64,000 nucleotides of DNA from Stigmatella aurantiaca DW4/3-1 (GCF_000165485.1 NC_014623.1:5226893-5290892), one strand, 5' to 3'; counted from the stretch's first letter, positions 9,959 through 18,133 are shown. Translations and numbers: made by a program. Notes: generated by a model from the sequence alone, not told the origin.

Positions 9959-10699
9959 TCAGGCCGCCTCGTCTTTCCCAGACGTCTCGCCCGGGATGCG
10001 CCAGGCCGGGTGGCGAAGGAGGTAGGCACCGAGGGTGAGGAAGAGGCCGGGGGCCATCGCCAGCAAGCCCAGGACGATGCCCATCCCGTGGTAGTTCTCG
10101 TGGCTGGACTGGAGGTCTTCCAGGATGGCGTAGCCACCGGCGGTGAGCAACCCCAAGCCCAGCAGCGCCAGCAGCACCCCGCCGGCCTTCTGCAAGCCGC
10201 GGAGTTCCAGCGCGCCCCCGGTGAGGGCCATCAGGGTGGGCAACGCCAGCAAGAGGGCCCAGGGGCCGGCCATCAGGGCGGGCGCGGTCCCGAGCAGGGC
10301 CAGGCAGATGCCCAGCGCCGGGATGTGGCGCGGGCCCAGCTCCTTCTCGAGCGAATCCTGGTGCAGGCTGTCCAGGGCTTCGGGGGGAATCTCCAGGGCG
10401 TAGGGGTGGCCCAGCTCCATCAGGGCCCGCACCGCGGCGGCCTCGACACTCCCTCCCGCCGTGCCCCTCATGGAGCAGATGTGGCGGGAGTTCAGCAAGG
10501 AAAGCAGGAGATCGGCCCGCTGCCGGGGGGACTCGTCCACCGCGAGAGGGCGGGCGAGCCCCTGGAGCAAGGCATCCACGTCCTTGCGCTCCGCGGCCGG
10601 AGAGCGCACCCCCTCCACCAGCTCGGAGAGCGCCACGGGCACGGCATCCGCCTCGAAGGCGTGAGTGGCGGGGGGAGGGGGAGAGTGGATGCGTTCCAT
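9959..10699 (-). CDS. unknown membrane protein, first gene of siderophore-cassette operon
   Basis: 246 residues from ATG 10699. The N-terminal half (about 1-125) is soluble and helical, with a conserved-looking stretch SRHICSMRG. The C-terminal half has four hydrophobic segments (about 130-150, 153-168, 174-195, 210-232). I do not recognise the family. It is placed five bases upstream of DUF3649 in the same operon and is divergent from the TonB receptor, so it may belong to iron/siderophore uptake, but this is position only. A longer frame reaches 10801, but the intervening part looks non-coding. Confidence 0.65.
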   Translation of the reverse strand: MERIHSPPPPATHAFEADAVPVALSELVEGVRSPAAERKDVDALLQGLARPLAVDESPRQRADLLLSLLNSRHICSMRGTAGGSVEAAAVRALMELGHPYALEIPPEALDSLHQDSLEKELGPRHIPALGICLALLGTAPALMAGPWALLLALPTLMALTGGALELRGLQKAGGVLLALLGLGLLTAGGYAILEDLQSSHENYHGMGIVLGLLAMAPGLFLTLGAYLLRHPAWRIPGETSGKDEAA

Positions 10700-10805
10700 G
10701 GAGGGGGTCAGTCTACACGCGGGCATGGGAGGCACGGCAGCGCGCGGGCCGCCCAGGCTCGCGCGGTGGGTCATCCCCCCCGGGGAAGTTCCGGAGATCA
10801 TTCAC

Positions 10806-10835
10806 TTGTCACTCCTAACATGCCCATGCTAGGGC
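10806..10835 (+). promoter_or_regulatory. predicted sigma-70-type promoter of the TonB receptor
   Basis: TTGTCA at 10806-10811, 18 bases, then TAGGGC at 10830-10835, 38 bases before the receptor ATG. The -10 resembles the TAGGGT proposed for rpsA in this window. A short imperfect dyad (GATTTTTAGAATC, about 10844-10856) lies just downstream, but it is not a convincing Fur box. Confidence 0.45.
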
Positions 10836-10873
10836 GCTGAACCCGATTTTTAGAATCAAAAACAGGAGCCATC

Positions 10874-13027
10874 ATGTTTGCGCAGTTCCGTAGCCCACGA
10901 GGGTGGCGTCTGCACTCCCGGGGGATGTTCGCTGGCGTCTCGTTCATGGCGTTCGCCACGGTGGCCAGTGCGCAGGAGGAGGGGAGTGCCATCACCCTGG
11001 AGACCGTCCGGGTCGAGGGGGAGCGGGAGCAGGCGACGGGGCCCATCGAGGGCTACACCGCCGAGCGCAGCGCGAGTGGCACCAAGACGGACACCGCGCT
11101 CATCGAGACGCCCCAGGCGATCTCGGTCGTCGGCCGCGAGCAGATGGATGCCCAGCAGGTGCAGTCCGTGGTCGAGGCCACGCGCTACACGCCCGGGGTG
11201 AGGGCGGGGACGTTCGGCGCGGACTCGCGCAACGACTGGTTCCTGGTGCGAGGCTTCAGCTCCCAGGATTCCGGTTACTACCTCGATGGGTTGCAGCTCT
11301 TCTCGAGTTCCTTCGCCACGTGGCGGATCGAGCCGTTCGGGCTGGAGCGGATCGAAGCGGTGCGCGGCCCCTCGTCGGTGCTCTATGGCGGCACCAACCC
11401 GGGCGGCCTGCTCAACCTCGTCAGCAAGCAGCCCTCGGCCAGGACGCTCCTGCACCTGGAAGCGGGCATCAACGAGTTCGGCAATGGCTACGGCGCCGTG
11501 GACGCCGGGGGTGCCATCGATCAGGGGGAGCACTGGCTCTACCGCGTGTCGGCGCTCGGCCGTGGGGGCGGAACCCAGGTCGAGCACACGAACAATGACC
11601 GCCTCTTCGTCGCCCCCAGCGTGACGTGGAAGCCGGCCAAGAGCACGACGCTGACCGTGCACGGCAGCTACTTGCTGGACCGGACCCGTGGCCAGAACTT
11701 CCTGCCGTACGTGGGCACCGTCGTGGACGCCCCCTACGGGCGCATTCCCACGGATCTCTTCACGAGCGAGCCGGACCTGGATCACTTCAAGCGCGACCAG
11801 TTCCTGGCCGGCTACGAGTTCGAGCACCGCTTCAGCGATGCCTGGACGGTGCGGCAGAACCTGCGCTACGGCCACCTCGAGATCGACTTCCAGAATTACT
11901 ACGGCGTGGGTTACGCGGGCGATCCCGCCGATGCGCAGCTCGCCCGGGGCAACTTCGTGACGGTGCCTGAGGCGGACCTGTTCACGCTCGACAACCAGGT
12001 GCAGGCGCGGTTCGAGACCGGGCCGCTGGTCCACCGGGTGCTGCTGGGCATCGATTACAAGCACTACCGCATCGCGGACGAGCAGGGTTACGAGGCGGGC
12101 ACCCCGCTCGACTTGCGCAATCCCGTCTACGGCTCCTATGCGCCCCCGGAGTCGCGTTACACGCTCAACGAGACGGCCCAGGATCAGCTTGGCGTCTACC
12201 TCCAGGATCAGATCCAGCTCGCCACGCGGTGGAACCTGGTGCTGAGCGGGCGTCACGACTGGGTGAGCACGGATCTCGAGAACCAGCTCCTCCCGGATGC
12301 GAGCTATGACGGCAGCGTCAAGTCGTTCAGCGGCCGCGCCGGGTTGATCTACACGTTCGACAGCGGCTTCGCGCCCTACGTCAGCTATGCGAGATCCTTC
12401 AACCCGGTGGCGGGGACCAACGCCGCGGGAGAGCTCTTCGAGCCCGAGACCGGCCAGCAGGTGGAGGCAGGCCTGAAGATCCAGCCGGATGGGATGGAGA
12501 GCACCCTGGGCCTCTCCGTGTTCGAGCTGCGGCGGCAGAACTTCGTGACGACGGACGGCGCCTTCAATCAGCTCCAGATCGGCGAGGTGCGCTCCCGGGG
12601 CGCCGAGCTCGAGGTCATCACCCAGCTGTTGCCCGGGCTCTCTGTCATCGGCTCCGCCTCGCTGTACGGCCTCGAAATCACCGATGGCGCGGACTTCGAG
12701 ACGGGCAAGACGCCCGTGGGCGTGCCGGAACTCATGGCCTCCCTCTGGGTGGATTACACCTTCCAGCAAGGCGCCCTGGTGGGCTTTGGCGCCGGGGCGG
12801 GGGTCCGCTCGGTGGGCCGTTCGTTCGCGGACCGGGCCAACGCGCTGGAGGTGCCGGGCTTCACGCTCGTGGACCTCGGCCTGCACTACCAGCGGAGCCA
12901 CTGGCGGGCCGCGATCAACGTCGCGAACCTCCTCGACGACGAGTACGTGTCGTCGTGCAGCTCCGAGTCGGCCTGCTTCTACGGAGACCAGCGCCGGGCC
13001 GCGCTCAACGTCGGGTACACCTGGTAG
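10874..13027 (+). CDS. TonB-dependent siderophore receptor
   Basis: 717 residues. A signal peptide ends near ASAQ (about residue 34). The plug domain follows with SASGTKTDTALIETPQAISV, VEATRYTPGV, WFLVRGFSSQDSGYYLDGLQ and IEAVRGPSSVLYGGTNPGG, the signature order of the FhuA/FoxA-type siderophore receptors. The 22-strand barrel occupies the rest and ends in GYTW, an aromatic C-terminus recognised by the Bam machinery. It imports a ferric siderophore across the outer membrane using TonB energy; the actual siderophore cannot be told. It is divergent from the PepSY/DUF3649/DUF3325 operon. Confidence 0.92.
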   Translation: MFAQFRSPRGWRLHSRGMFAGVSFMAFATVASAQEEGSAITLETVRVEGEREQATGPIEGYTAERSASGTKTDTALIETPQAISVVGREQMDAQQVQSVVEATRYTPGVRAGTFGADSRNDWFLVRGFSSQDSGYYLDGLQLFSSSFATWRIEPFGLERIEAVRGPSSVLYGGTNPGGLLNLVSKQPSARTLLHLEAGINEFGNGYGAVDAGGAIDQGEHWLYRVSALGRGGGTQVEHTNNDRLFVAPSVTWKPAKSTTLTVHGSYLLDRTRGQNFLPYVGTVVDAPYGRIPTDLFTSEPDLDHFKRDQFLAGYEFEHRFSDAWTVRQNLRYGHLEIDFQNYYGVGYAGDPADAQLARGNFVTVPEADLFTLDNQVQARFETGPLVHRVLLGIDYKHYRIADEQGYEAGTPLDLRNPVYGSYAPPESRYTLNETAQDQLGVYLQDQIQLATRWNLVLSGRHDWVSTDLENQLLPDASYDGSVKSFSGRAGLIYTFDSGFAPYVSYARSFNPVAGTNAAGELFEPETGQQVEAGLKIQPDGMESTLGLSVFELRRQNFVTTDGAFNQLQIGEVRSRGAELEVITQLLPGLSVIGSASLYGLEITDGADFETGKTPVGVPELMASLWVDYTFQQGALVGFGAGAGVRSVGRSFADRANALEVPGFTLVDLGLHYQRSHWRAAINVANLLDDEYVSSCSSESACFYGDQRRAALNVGYTW

Positions 13028-13049
13028 CCAAGGCCACCGGGCCCCGGCG

Positions 13050-14198
13050 CTAGGACAGCGGCGGGGCCTGGCGGGGCAGCCGGACCGTGAAGGTGGTGCC
13101 CTCGTTCTCCAAGGACTTCACCTCGATGGTTCCGCCGTGGGCCTTCACCAGGTGTCTCACGATGTAGAGACCCAGGCCCACGCTGCGATTTTCCGGGTTC
13201 ATGTCCGCGGACGCGCGCTGCATCGGTTCGAAGATCTTCGACTGCTGCTGGGCAGGAATGGGCGGGCCCAGGTTGTGGATGGTGAGCGTCGCCTCCCGGG
13301 CATCTCCCACGGTGGCCACGCGCACGGGCGTCCCCTCCGGGCTGTAGTGGAGGGCATTCGAGATCAGGTTGCCCACCACCTGCGCGAGGCGATCCACGTC
13401 CCAGTTTCCGTGGACATCTCCCTCCTGGTACACCTCGATGCGCCGCTCGGGGCGGGCCATCGCCATTTCTTCCACCACCTGGCGCACGACGGCATGCAGG
13501 TCCATGGGCCTGCTCTCCACGCGGATGCCGCCCCCCAGCCGGGCTTGCGTGTAGTCGAGCAGGTCCCGGATCATCCGGTTCGCGCGCTCCGCGGCGGACT
13601 GGATGCGCACGACCGTCTTCGAGTCCCGCTCACTGAGCTCCTCGCGCCGCAGCAGGGCCGTGCTCCCCAGCAGGATGGCGGAGATGGGGCCGCGCAAGTC
13701 GTGGCTGACGATGCCGATGAGGCGCTCGCGGAACTCCGCCGTCTCGTCCAAGCGGGTCTTCTCCAGGGCCACGGCCGCTTGATCCGCGAGGGCGGACAGC
13801 AACCACTCCTGCTCCTCGTTGCTGGACACCGGCTGGAGGAGCGAGACGGCCAGGATGCCCGTCACCTGCCCGCCGACCACCAAGGGGACGCCCAGGAAGC
13901 ACTCGGGGTTGGCACCGAGCAGCCCCTGGAGCCGGTGGATGAGCGTCTCATCGAGCGGCTCGCGGAAGCGCTCCGTGGCCTCCTTGGACAGTCCGAACGC
14001 GGCGCGCACGGACAGGAGCCCCTGCTCGTTGGTGAGCATGAGGACCGCCTTGTCCGTCTCCAGCAACTCCGCGGCGCGCTCGACGGTGAGCCGGAGCACC
14101 TCCTCCAGCGAGACGGCATAGGTGAGCGCACGGCTGACCTCCGTGAGCTTCCGGAATTGCAGGAGGCGTTTGTCATCGCGCTGGAGGGATTTCGCCAC
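13050..14198 (-). CDS. GAF-domain sensor histidine kinase
   Basis: 382 residues from GTG 14198. A GAF domain spans about 25-150. The HisKA dimerisation helix carries the phospho-acceptor in SHDLRGP (H166). The ATPase domain has the N box NLISNALHY (N281), a degenerate G1 box (HNLGPPI, where DxGxG is usual) and the G2 box GLGLYIV. No membrane segment, so it is cytoplasmic. Its start lies one base after the stop of the KaiC-like gene (14200), giving a three-gene minus-strand operon with the receiver-like protein. Because the only receiver in the operon lacks the phospho-acceptor Asp, its true partner is probably elsewhere. Confidence 0.85.
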   Translation of the reverse strand: MAKSLQRDDKRLLQFRKLTEVSRALTYAVSLEEVLRLTVERAAELLETDKAVLMLTNEQGLLSVRAAFGLSKEATERFREPLDETLIHRLQGLLGANPECFLGVPLVVGGQVTGILAVSLLQPVSSNEEQEWLLSALADQAAVALEKTRLDETAEFRERLIGIVSHDLRGPISAILLGSTALLRREELSERDSKTVVRIQSAAERANRMIRDLLDYTQARLGGGIRVESRPMDLHAVVRQVVEEMAMARPERRIEVYQEGDVHGNWDVDRLAQVVGNLISNALHYSPEGTPVRVATVGDAREATLTIHNLGPPIPAQQQSKIFEPMQRASADMNPENRSVGLGLYIVRHLVKAHGGTIEVKSLENEGTTFTVRLPRQAPPLS

Positions 14199-14199
14199 G

Positions 14200-15623
14200 T
14201 CAAACCACCTCGGCGCCCTTGGACGTGATGCGCAACTCCCGCACATTCAGGTCATGGTCTGTTCCGCGCGCCTTGACCACTTGCAGGGTCCTCATGGAAC
14301 GGTTCTGGGGCCGCTCCACCTGCAAGCTCAGGATGGCGTCGGACAGGGCGCTGATCTGTCCCTCCAAGGGGTTGGTCGTCAGACCGGTGGTCTCCAGCGT
14401 CAGGACGCTGGAGACGCGCATCACGGAGAAGTGCTGGGCCAGGGCGTAGAGGTAGCCGAAGAGGCGCTGGAGATCGCTCGCGGCGCTGATGAGATCTCCC
14501 ACGGCGTCCACGGCGACACGCTTGATGTGCTTCTCCTCGATGATGCGGAACAGCTTCACGAGAATGCTGTCGATCTGCAGCTCGACCGGCGAGTGGTAGA
14601 GCAGGTGCAGTCCCATGCGCTGGGCCTCCGCCACATCCCACCCGAGGCTTTGAATGATCCGCGCGAGCTGGGTGGGGTTCTCCTGGAAGTTGACGTAGAG
14701 GCCGGGTCCCCCCGCTTGAGACCCTCCAGGATGAACTGGAGCGCCAAGGTCGTCTTGCCCGAGCCCGTCCGGCCTTCGATCAGGGTCGAGCTGCCCGCCC
14801 ACACACCGCCCTGCAGCATGGTGTCCAACCCCTTCACGCCCGTGGCCAAGCGCGCATCCCGGACGGAGTAGGAGAGTGGAACCTCTGGACTCGTCAACCG
14901 GGGGAAGACCTCCAGCCCATCCGAGGTGATGCGGAAGGCGTGCAACCCCTCCAGGTAATTGCTTCCCCGGAGCTTGAGAACACGCAGGTACCGCTCATCC
15001 CGGGTGCCCTGCTTCTTGCGCGCCAGCTCCACCATCCCGTCGGCCACCGCGAACTCCGGGTAGATGGAGATCTGCGCCTCGCTGTACTCGCCCACGAAGA
15101 ACGCCGTCGTCTCGTAGGCCGTGAGCAGACCCGAGACCTCGTACAGCATCCGGCGCATGTCGGGCACGGAGGTGCTGAGATCGTGGACGGCCTTGAAGGA
15201 GTCGATCACGATGATGCTGGGCGAGAGCGTCTTGATGATCTCCTTCAGCTTGGGCACCACGGCTGCGATGCCCTGCTCCTCCAGCTCCTGGGCGATGGAC
15301 TCGTAGACGATGGCGCCCGAGGTGAGCTTCTCCTCGTCGTAGAAGCCGAACTGCTGGAGGTAGCGCACCACTTTCTCCAGAGGCTCGGAGAGGGTGGTGA
15401 GGTAGAGGATGGGGCGTTGGCCGACCTCTGCGTTGGCGAAGATGAGCCGCTCGGCGAGGATGGTTTTCCCACTGCCCGGCTCGCCCATGAGGATGTTGAT
15501 GGAGTTGGCGGGAAAGCCTCCGCCGAGAATGGCGTCCAGCTGCGGGTTGCCGGTGGGCACGCGTGGCAGCTTGCCCCCTGAAAGGGAAGGAGGCGGGGGC
15601 TCCGGAGGGTGCTTCGCGTTCAT
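14200..15623 (-). pseudogene. double-domain KaiC-like ATPase, one-base frameshift
   Basis: Read with one frameshift this is a ~474-residue protein with two RecA/KaiC domains: Walker A GEPGSGKT at 47-54 and GRTGSGKT at 284-291, Walker B SIIVIDSF at about 137-143 and RVAVDAVGDL in the second domain. The KaiC catalytic Glu pair is L78-S79 in domain I and QE (in NFQENP) in domain II, so hydrolysis may be weak. The frame breaks after about residue 306, at 14703-14713 next to a run of six C; one extra base restores LYVNFQENP. As written the upstream frame makes 355 residues with an unrelated tail after residue 307. Start ATG 15623 overlaps the receiver stop (ATGA). Sequencing error, real inactivation or recoding are all possible. 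Confidence 0.75.
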
Positions 15624-16036
15624 GGTGCCTCGGTGAGGGGATGGGAACGGTGCTCCAAGAGGCCTCGGACCGTCGTGATCAATCGATGCTCGGCCAGGGG
15701 CTTCATGAGGAAGGCATCCGCGCCGGCTTCCTGGGCACGGCCACTGGCCGCGAGGATGCTGAAGATGAGGATGGAGATGTGGCGCGTCTGAGGGGTCGCT
15801 TTCAGCTTCCGGCAGAGCGCCAGGCCATCCAGCTTGGGGACGAGAATCTCGGTGATGACGATGTCCGGCAGCAGCTGCTGGGCTTGCTCCAGCGCGGACT
15901 GGCCGTCCGAGACGAACTCGACGGAGTAGCCGGCCTGCGAGAGGAAGTGAGCCTCCAGCTCGCGCACGTGTGGATCCTTCTCCACCACGAGGATGAGCAT
16001 CTTCCCACTGGAAGTGGATGGGGTCGGATCGGCCAT
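15620..16036 (-). CDS. receiver-domain protein lacking the phospho-acceptor Asp
   Basis: 138 residues from ATG 16036, a stand-alone CheY-like fold. The usual phospho-acceptor Asp is Glu63 (ITEILVPKLDG), and the acidic pair that binds Mg2+ reads E19-K20 in ILVVEKDPHV. Lys112 (FLMKP) and a Ser at the Thr position (S93) remain. The domain therefore probably cannot be phosphorylated in the normal way; Glu may mimic the active state. It is the first gene of the operon with the KaiC-like ATPase (4-base overlap) and the GAF kinase, suggesting it signals by protein contact with one of them. That role is inferred. Confidence 0.85.
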   Translation of the reverse strand: MADPTPSTSSGKMLILVVEKDPHVRELEAHFLSQAGYSVEFVSDGQSALEQAQQLLPDIVITEILVPKLDGLALCRKLKATPQTRHISILIFSILAASGRAQEAGADAFLMKPLAEHRLITTVRGLLEHRSHPLTEAP

Positions 16037-16098
16037 TGAGCGGTCAGGCACTCAAGTGGCGATGCTCCCGGCCATGGAGGAGGGCTGGGGGGACGAGC

Positions 16099-16127
16099 GT
16101 CGTAGCTGCTTTTCTGGTTGTTATCAA
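16099..16127 (-). promoter_or_regulatory. predicted promoter of the receiver/KaiC-like/kinase operon
   Basis: On the minus strand TTGATA (16127-16122), 17 bases, TACGAC (16104-16099); a start near 16092 would give a leader of about 55 bases to the ATG at 16036. The spacer and -35 are covered by the inverted repeat at 16105-16134. Confidence 0.5.
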
Positions 16128-16134
16128 AAGCAGC
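16105..16134. promoter_or_regulatory. 9-bp inverted repeat over the operon promoter
   Basis: GCTGCTTTT (16105-16113) and its exact complement AAAAGCAGC (16126-16134), separated by 12 bases. It spans the spacer and -35 of the predicted promoter, the position expected of a repressor operator. It also lies 43 bases after the stop of the lipase-like gene, so it could act as a terminator, but no T-tract follows on the minus strand. Confidence 0.5.
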
Positions 16135-16177
16135 CGCGGAGTGTTGGGTTCTGCATACCGCGTTGGTTGAGCCAGGT

Positions 16178-17368
16178 TTACTTCAGGCGGTCCTTCAACC
16201 AGTTCTTCGCGTTCTCGACGTCACGCGCGAGCACCCCGAAGTGGTCCATGAGGGGGTACACGCGCAGCTCGATCTGGGCGCCCTTGCTGATCAGTTGCTC
16301 CAGGAGCATGGTGGTCTGAATGGGGCTGACCCGCTCGTCGGCGAGGCCCTGGACGATTCGCACGGGCACATCGATGGAGAGATCCCCGGGGTGCATCTTC
16401 CGGAGCTCCGCCATGAGCGGGGTCAGGTTCGCGTTCTCCTGGAGCATCTTCGAGGGAACCAGGCCGCCCCACGAGTCGCTCTTGCTGAGCTCTACCCGGC
16501 ACTTCGTCTCGACTTCGGGGAACAGGCGCAAGCCCTCCTCGGAGAGGAGGTCCTCCTTCTTGAGGTCCGGATTGCCCGCCAGGGCGCCGGTGAGGAACAG
16601 GGCCGGGAAGGCCGTGCCCTCGGAGGGGTCTCCTCCCTGAGTGCCCAGCCAGAACAGCGTCCCCATGAACGAGGCCGGCGCGAGCGCGAGCACCCCGCGC
16701 AGCTCCAGTTCGTCCTTGCGTGCCTTCGCCTCGGCCGCGGCGAACAGCGCGGCCTGGCCGCCCTGGGAGTGGCCAACGATCGCCACCTTCTTCGAGATCT
16801 CCGGGTGGAGTTCGCGCGCGGCCAGCAGGATGTCGAGGACGCCGTGCGCCTCGGACAGGCCGAGCAGATAGGGGTGGGGGCCCTCCGTTCCAAGCCCCTC
16901 GTAGTCCGTCATCACGACCGCCCAGCCCTCTTTGAGGAACGCATTGAGCATGCGGTGGGGCGCCTGATTGAACTTGTACGCCGGCGAGCCGATGGCGTCG
17001 CGGGAGGGGGCGCACTTGTCGGCGCTGCCCACGGTGCCATGGGCCCAGGTGATGACCGGCCAGCCCCCCGCGGGCGCGGTGCCCTTGGGCAACGCGACGA
17101 TGCCCGAGACGGCGATCGGGGTTCCTTGAACCGAGGTCGAGCGGTAGAGCACCAGCTCGTTGCTTCCCGCCCCCTTCAGCGCGGCGGCTCCCACCAGCTT
17201 GCGCGACCAGATGACGCTTCCGGGCGTGCCCGGAATGGCCTCCGCTGGAGGCGAATAGAATTTCAAACCGGCAGGGGGCGTGAGCGCCGCTGGGGTTTCG
17301 GCGAGGGCCAGGCAGGGGAGGGTGGTGGCGGCAGCGAGGGCGAGGACAGCCAGACGCAGGGCAGACAT
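16178..17368 (-). CDS. secreted lipase-like alpha/beta hydrolase
   Basis: 396 residues with a signal peptide (hydrophobic 5-22, cleavage near ALAE). The nucleophile motif is GHSQGGQ. The acid is probably Asp in VQGLADERV and the histidine lies in MDHFGVLA near the C-terminus, completing the triad. WAHGTVG is a plausible oxyanion loop. The layout fits the secretory-lipase (LIP) family, which cleaves esters outside the cell; the substrate is unknown. It is a single gene, divergent from hspA, with a 255-base gap between the two starts in which a 6-bp inverted repeat (17410-17428) is the only clear structure. Confidence 0.85.
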   Translation of the reverse strand: MSALRLAVLALAAATTLPCLALAETPAALTPPAGLKFYSPPAEAIPGTPGSVIWSRKLVGAAALKGAGSNELVLYRSTSVQGTPIAVSGIVALPKGTAPAGGWPVITWAHGTVGSADKCAPSRDAIGSPAYKFNQAPHRMLNAFLKEGWAVVMTDYEGLGTEGPHPYLLGLSEAHGVLDILLAARELHPEISKKVAIVGHSQGGQAALFAAAEAKARKDELELRGVLALAPASFMGTLFWLGTQGGDPSEGTAFPALFLTGALAGNPDLKKEDLLSEEGLRLFPEVETKCRVELSKSDSWGGLVPSKMLQENANLTPLMAELRKMHPGDLSIDVPVRIVQGLADERVSPIQTTMLLEQLISKGAQIELRVYPLMDHFGVLARDVENAKNWLKDRLK

Positions 17369-17623
17369 GGGGGGTTCGTCTCCTTGGACGTGGTCTCGTA
17401 GCCGGTGCGCCGCCTGGGAAGCAGGCGGTGGACCAGGCGACGGTGAGCAACGGTCGGCCCCTTAACACACGGCCCAAGGGACGCGAGCGTGAAGCGCCCC
17501 CGCCCGCCTAGGCAGGGACGGCCCCGAGGCCATGCCGTCTTGCGCTGTCTCGAAGCTGTCTTACGGTCTGGATGGCGGCGGCAGTCCACGGGACTTCGCC
17601 GCGATACGAGAGGAGGAACCGTC

Positions 17624-18133
17624 ATGGCCGATTTGTCTGTTCGTCGTGGGACTGGAAGTACTCCGCAGCGCACCCGTGAGTGGGATCCCTTTCAGCAGAT
17701 GCAGGAGCTGATGAACTGGGATCCGTTCGAGCTGGCGAACCACCCGTGGTTTGCCAATCGCCAAGGCCCGCCGGCGTTCGTCCCCGCTTTCGAGGTGAGG
17801 GAGACGAAGGAAGCCTACATCTTCAAGGCGGACCTGCCGGGGGTGGATGAGAAGGACATCGAGGTGACGCTCACGGGAGACCGCGTCTCGGTGAGTGGCA
17901 AGAGAGAGCGCGAGAAGCGCGAAGAGTCTGAACGCTTCTATGCCTATGAGCGCAGCTTCGGCTCGTTCAGCCGCGCGTTCACCCTTCCGGAAGGCGTGGA
18001 TGGAGACAACGTCCGGGCCGACCTGAAGAATGGGGTGTTGACGCTCACGCTGCCCAAGCGGCCCGAGGTGCAACCCAAGCGCATCCAAGTGGCCAGCAGC
18101 GGCACGGAGCAGAAGGAACACATCAAGGCGTAG
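17624..18133 (+). CDS. hspA: small heat-shock protein SP21/HspA
   Basis: 169 residues of the Hsp20/alpha-crystallin family, an ATP-independent holdase. The N-terminal arm (1-50) is rich in Trp-Asp-Pro-Phe elements; the alpha-crystallin domain (about 53-150) shows FKADLPGVDEKDIEV and the GVLTLTLPK signature. From memory the sequence is practically that of spore protein SP21 of Stigmatella aurantiaca, known to be made during heat shock, fruiting-body formation and spore maturation. The start ATG 17624 follows GAGGAGG by about five bases. A weak TTGCGC/16/TACGGT pair lies at 17543-17570, but I do not trust it as the promoter. A strong terminator follows. Confidence 0.95.
   Translation: MADLSVRRGTGSTPQRTREWDPFQQMQELMNWDPFELANHPWFANRQGPPAFVPAFEVRETKEAYIFKADLPGVDEKDIEVTLTGDRVSVSGKREREKREESERFYAYERSFGSFSRAFTLPEGVDGDNVRADLKNGVLTLTLPKRPEVQPKRIQVASSGTEQKEHIKA

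Noticed and set aside
10840-10862. Fur box before the TonB receptor
   Set aside because: GATTTTTAGAATC is only a short imperfect dyad and matches the 19-base Fur consensus poorly.
10856-12901. Long minus-strand open frame of about 680 codons under the TonB receptor
   Set aside because: It is antisense to a receptor with clear family motifs. Its product is low-complexity Arg/Ala/His/Leu-rich, as expected for the complementary frame of GC-rich coding DNA.
14700-14716. Classical -1 programmed frameshift heptamer in the KaiC-like gene
   Set aside because: The G run is AAG CGG GGG GAC in frame, which does not fit the X XXY YYZ pattern, and no downstream pseudoknot is evident. Recoding is kept only as a possibility.
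14200-14802. Short separate gene of 200 codons for the second KaiC-like domain
   Set aside because: Its first ~35 residues read as frameshifted sequence of the upstream domain, while the rest continues the KaiC fold; one frameshifted gene explains both pieces.
17540-17600. Sigma-54 or heat-shock sigma promoter before hspA
   Set aside because: No GG-N10-GC pair in the right place and no CTTGAA/CCCCAT pair; the TTGCGC/16/TACGGT pair is too weak to annotate.
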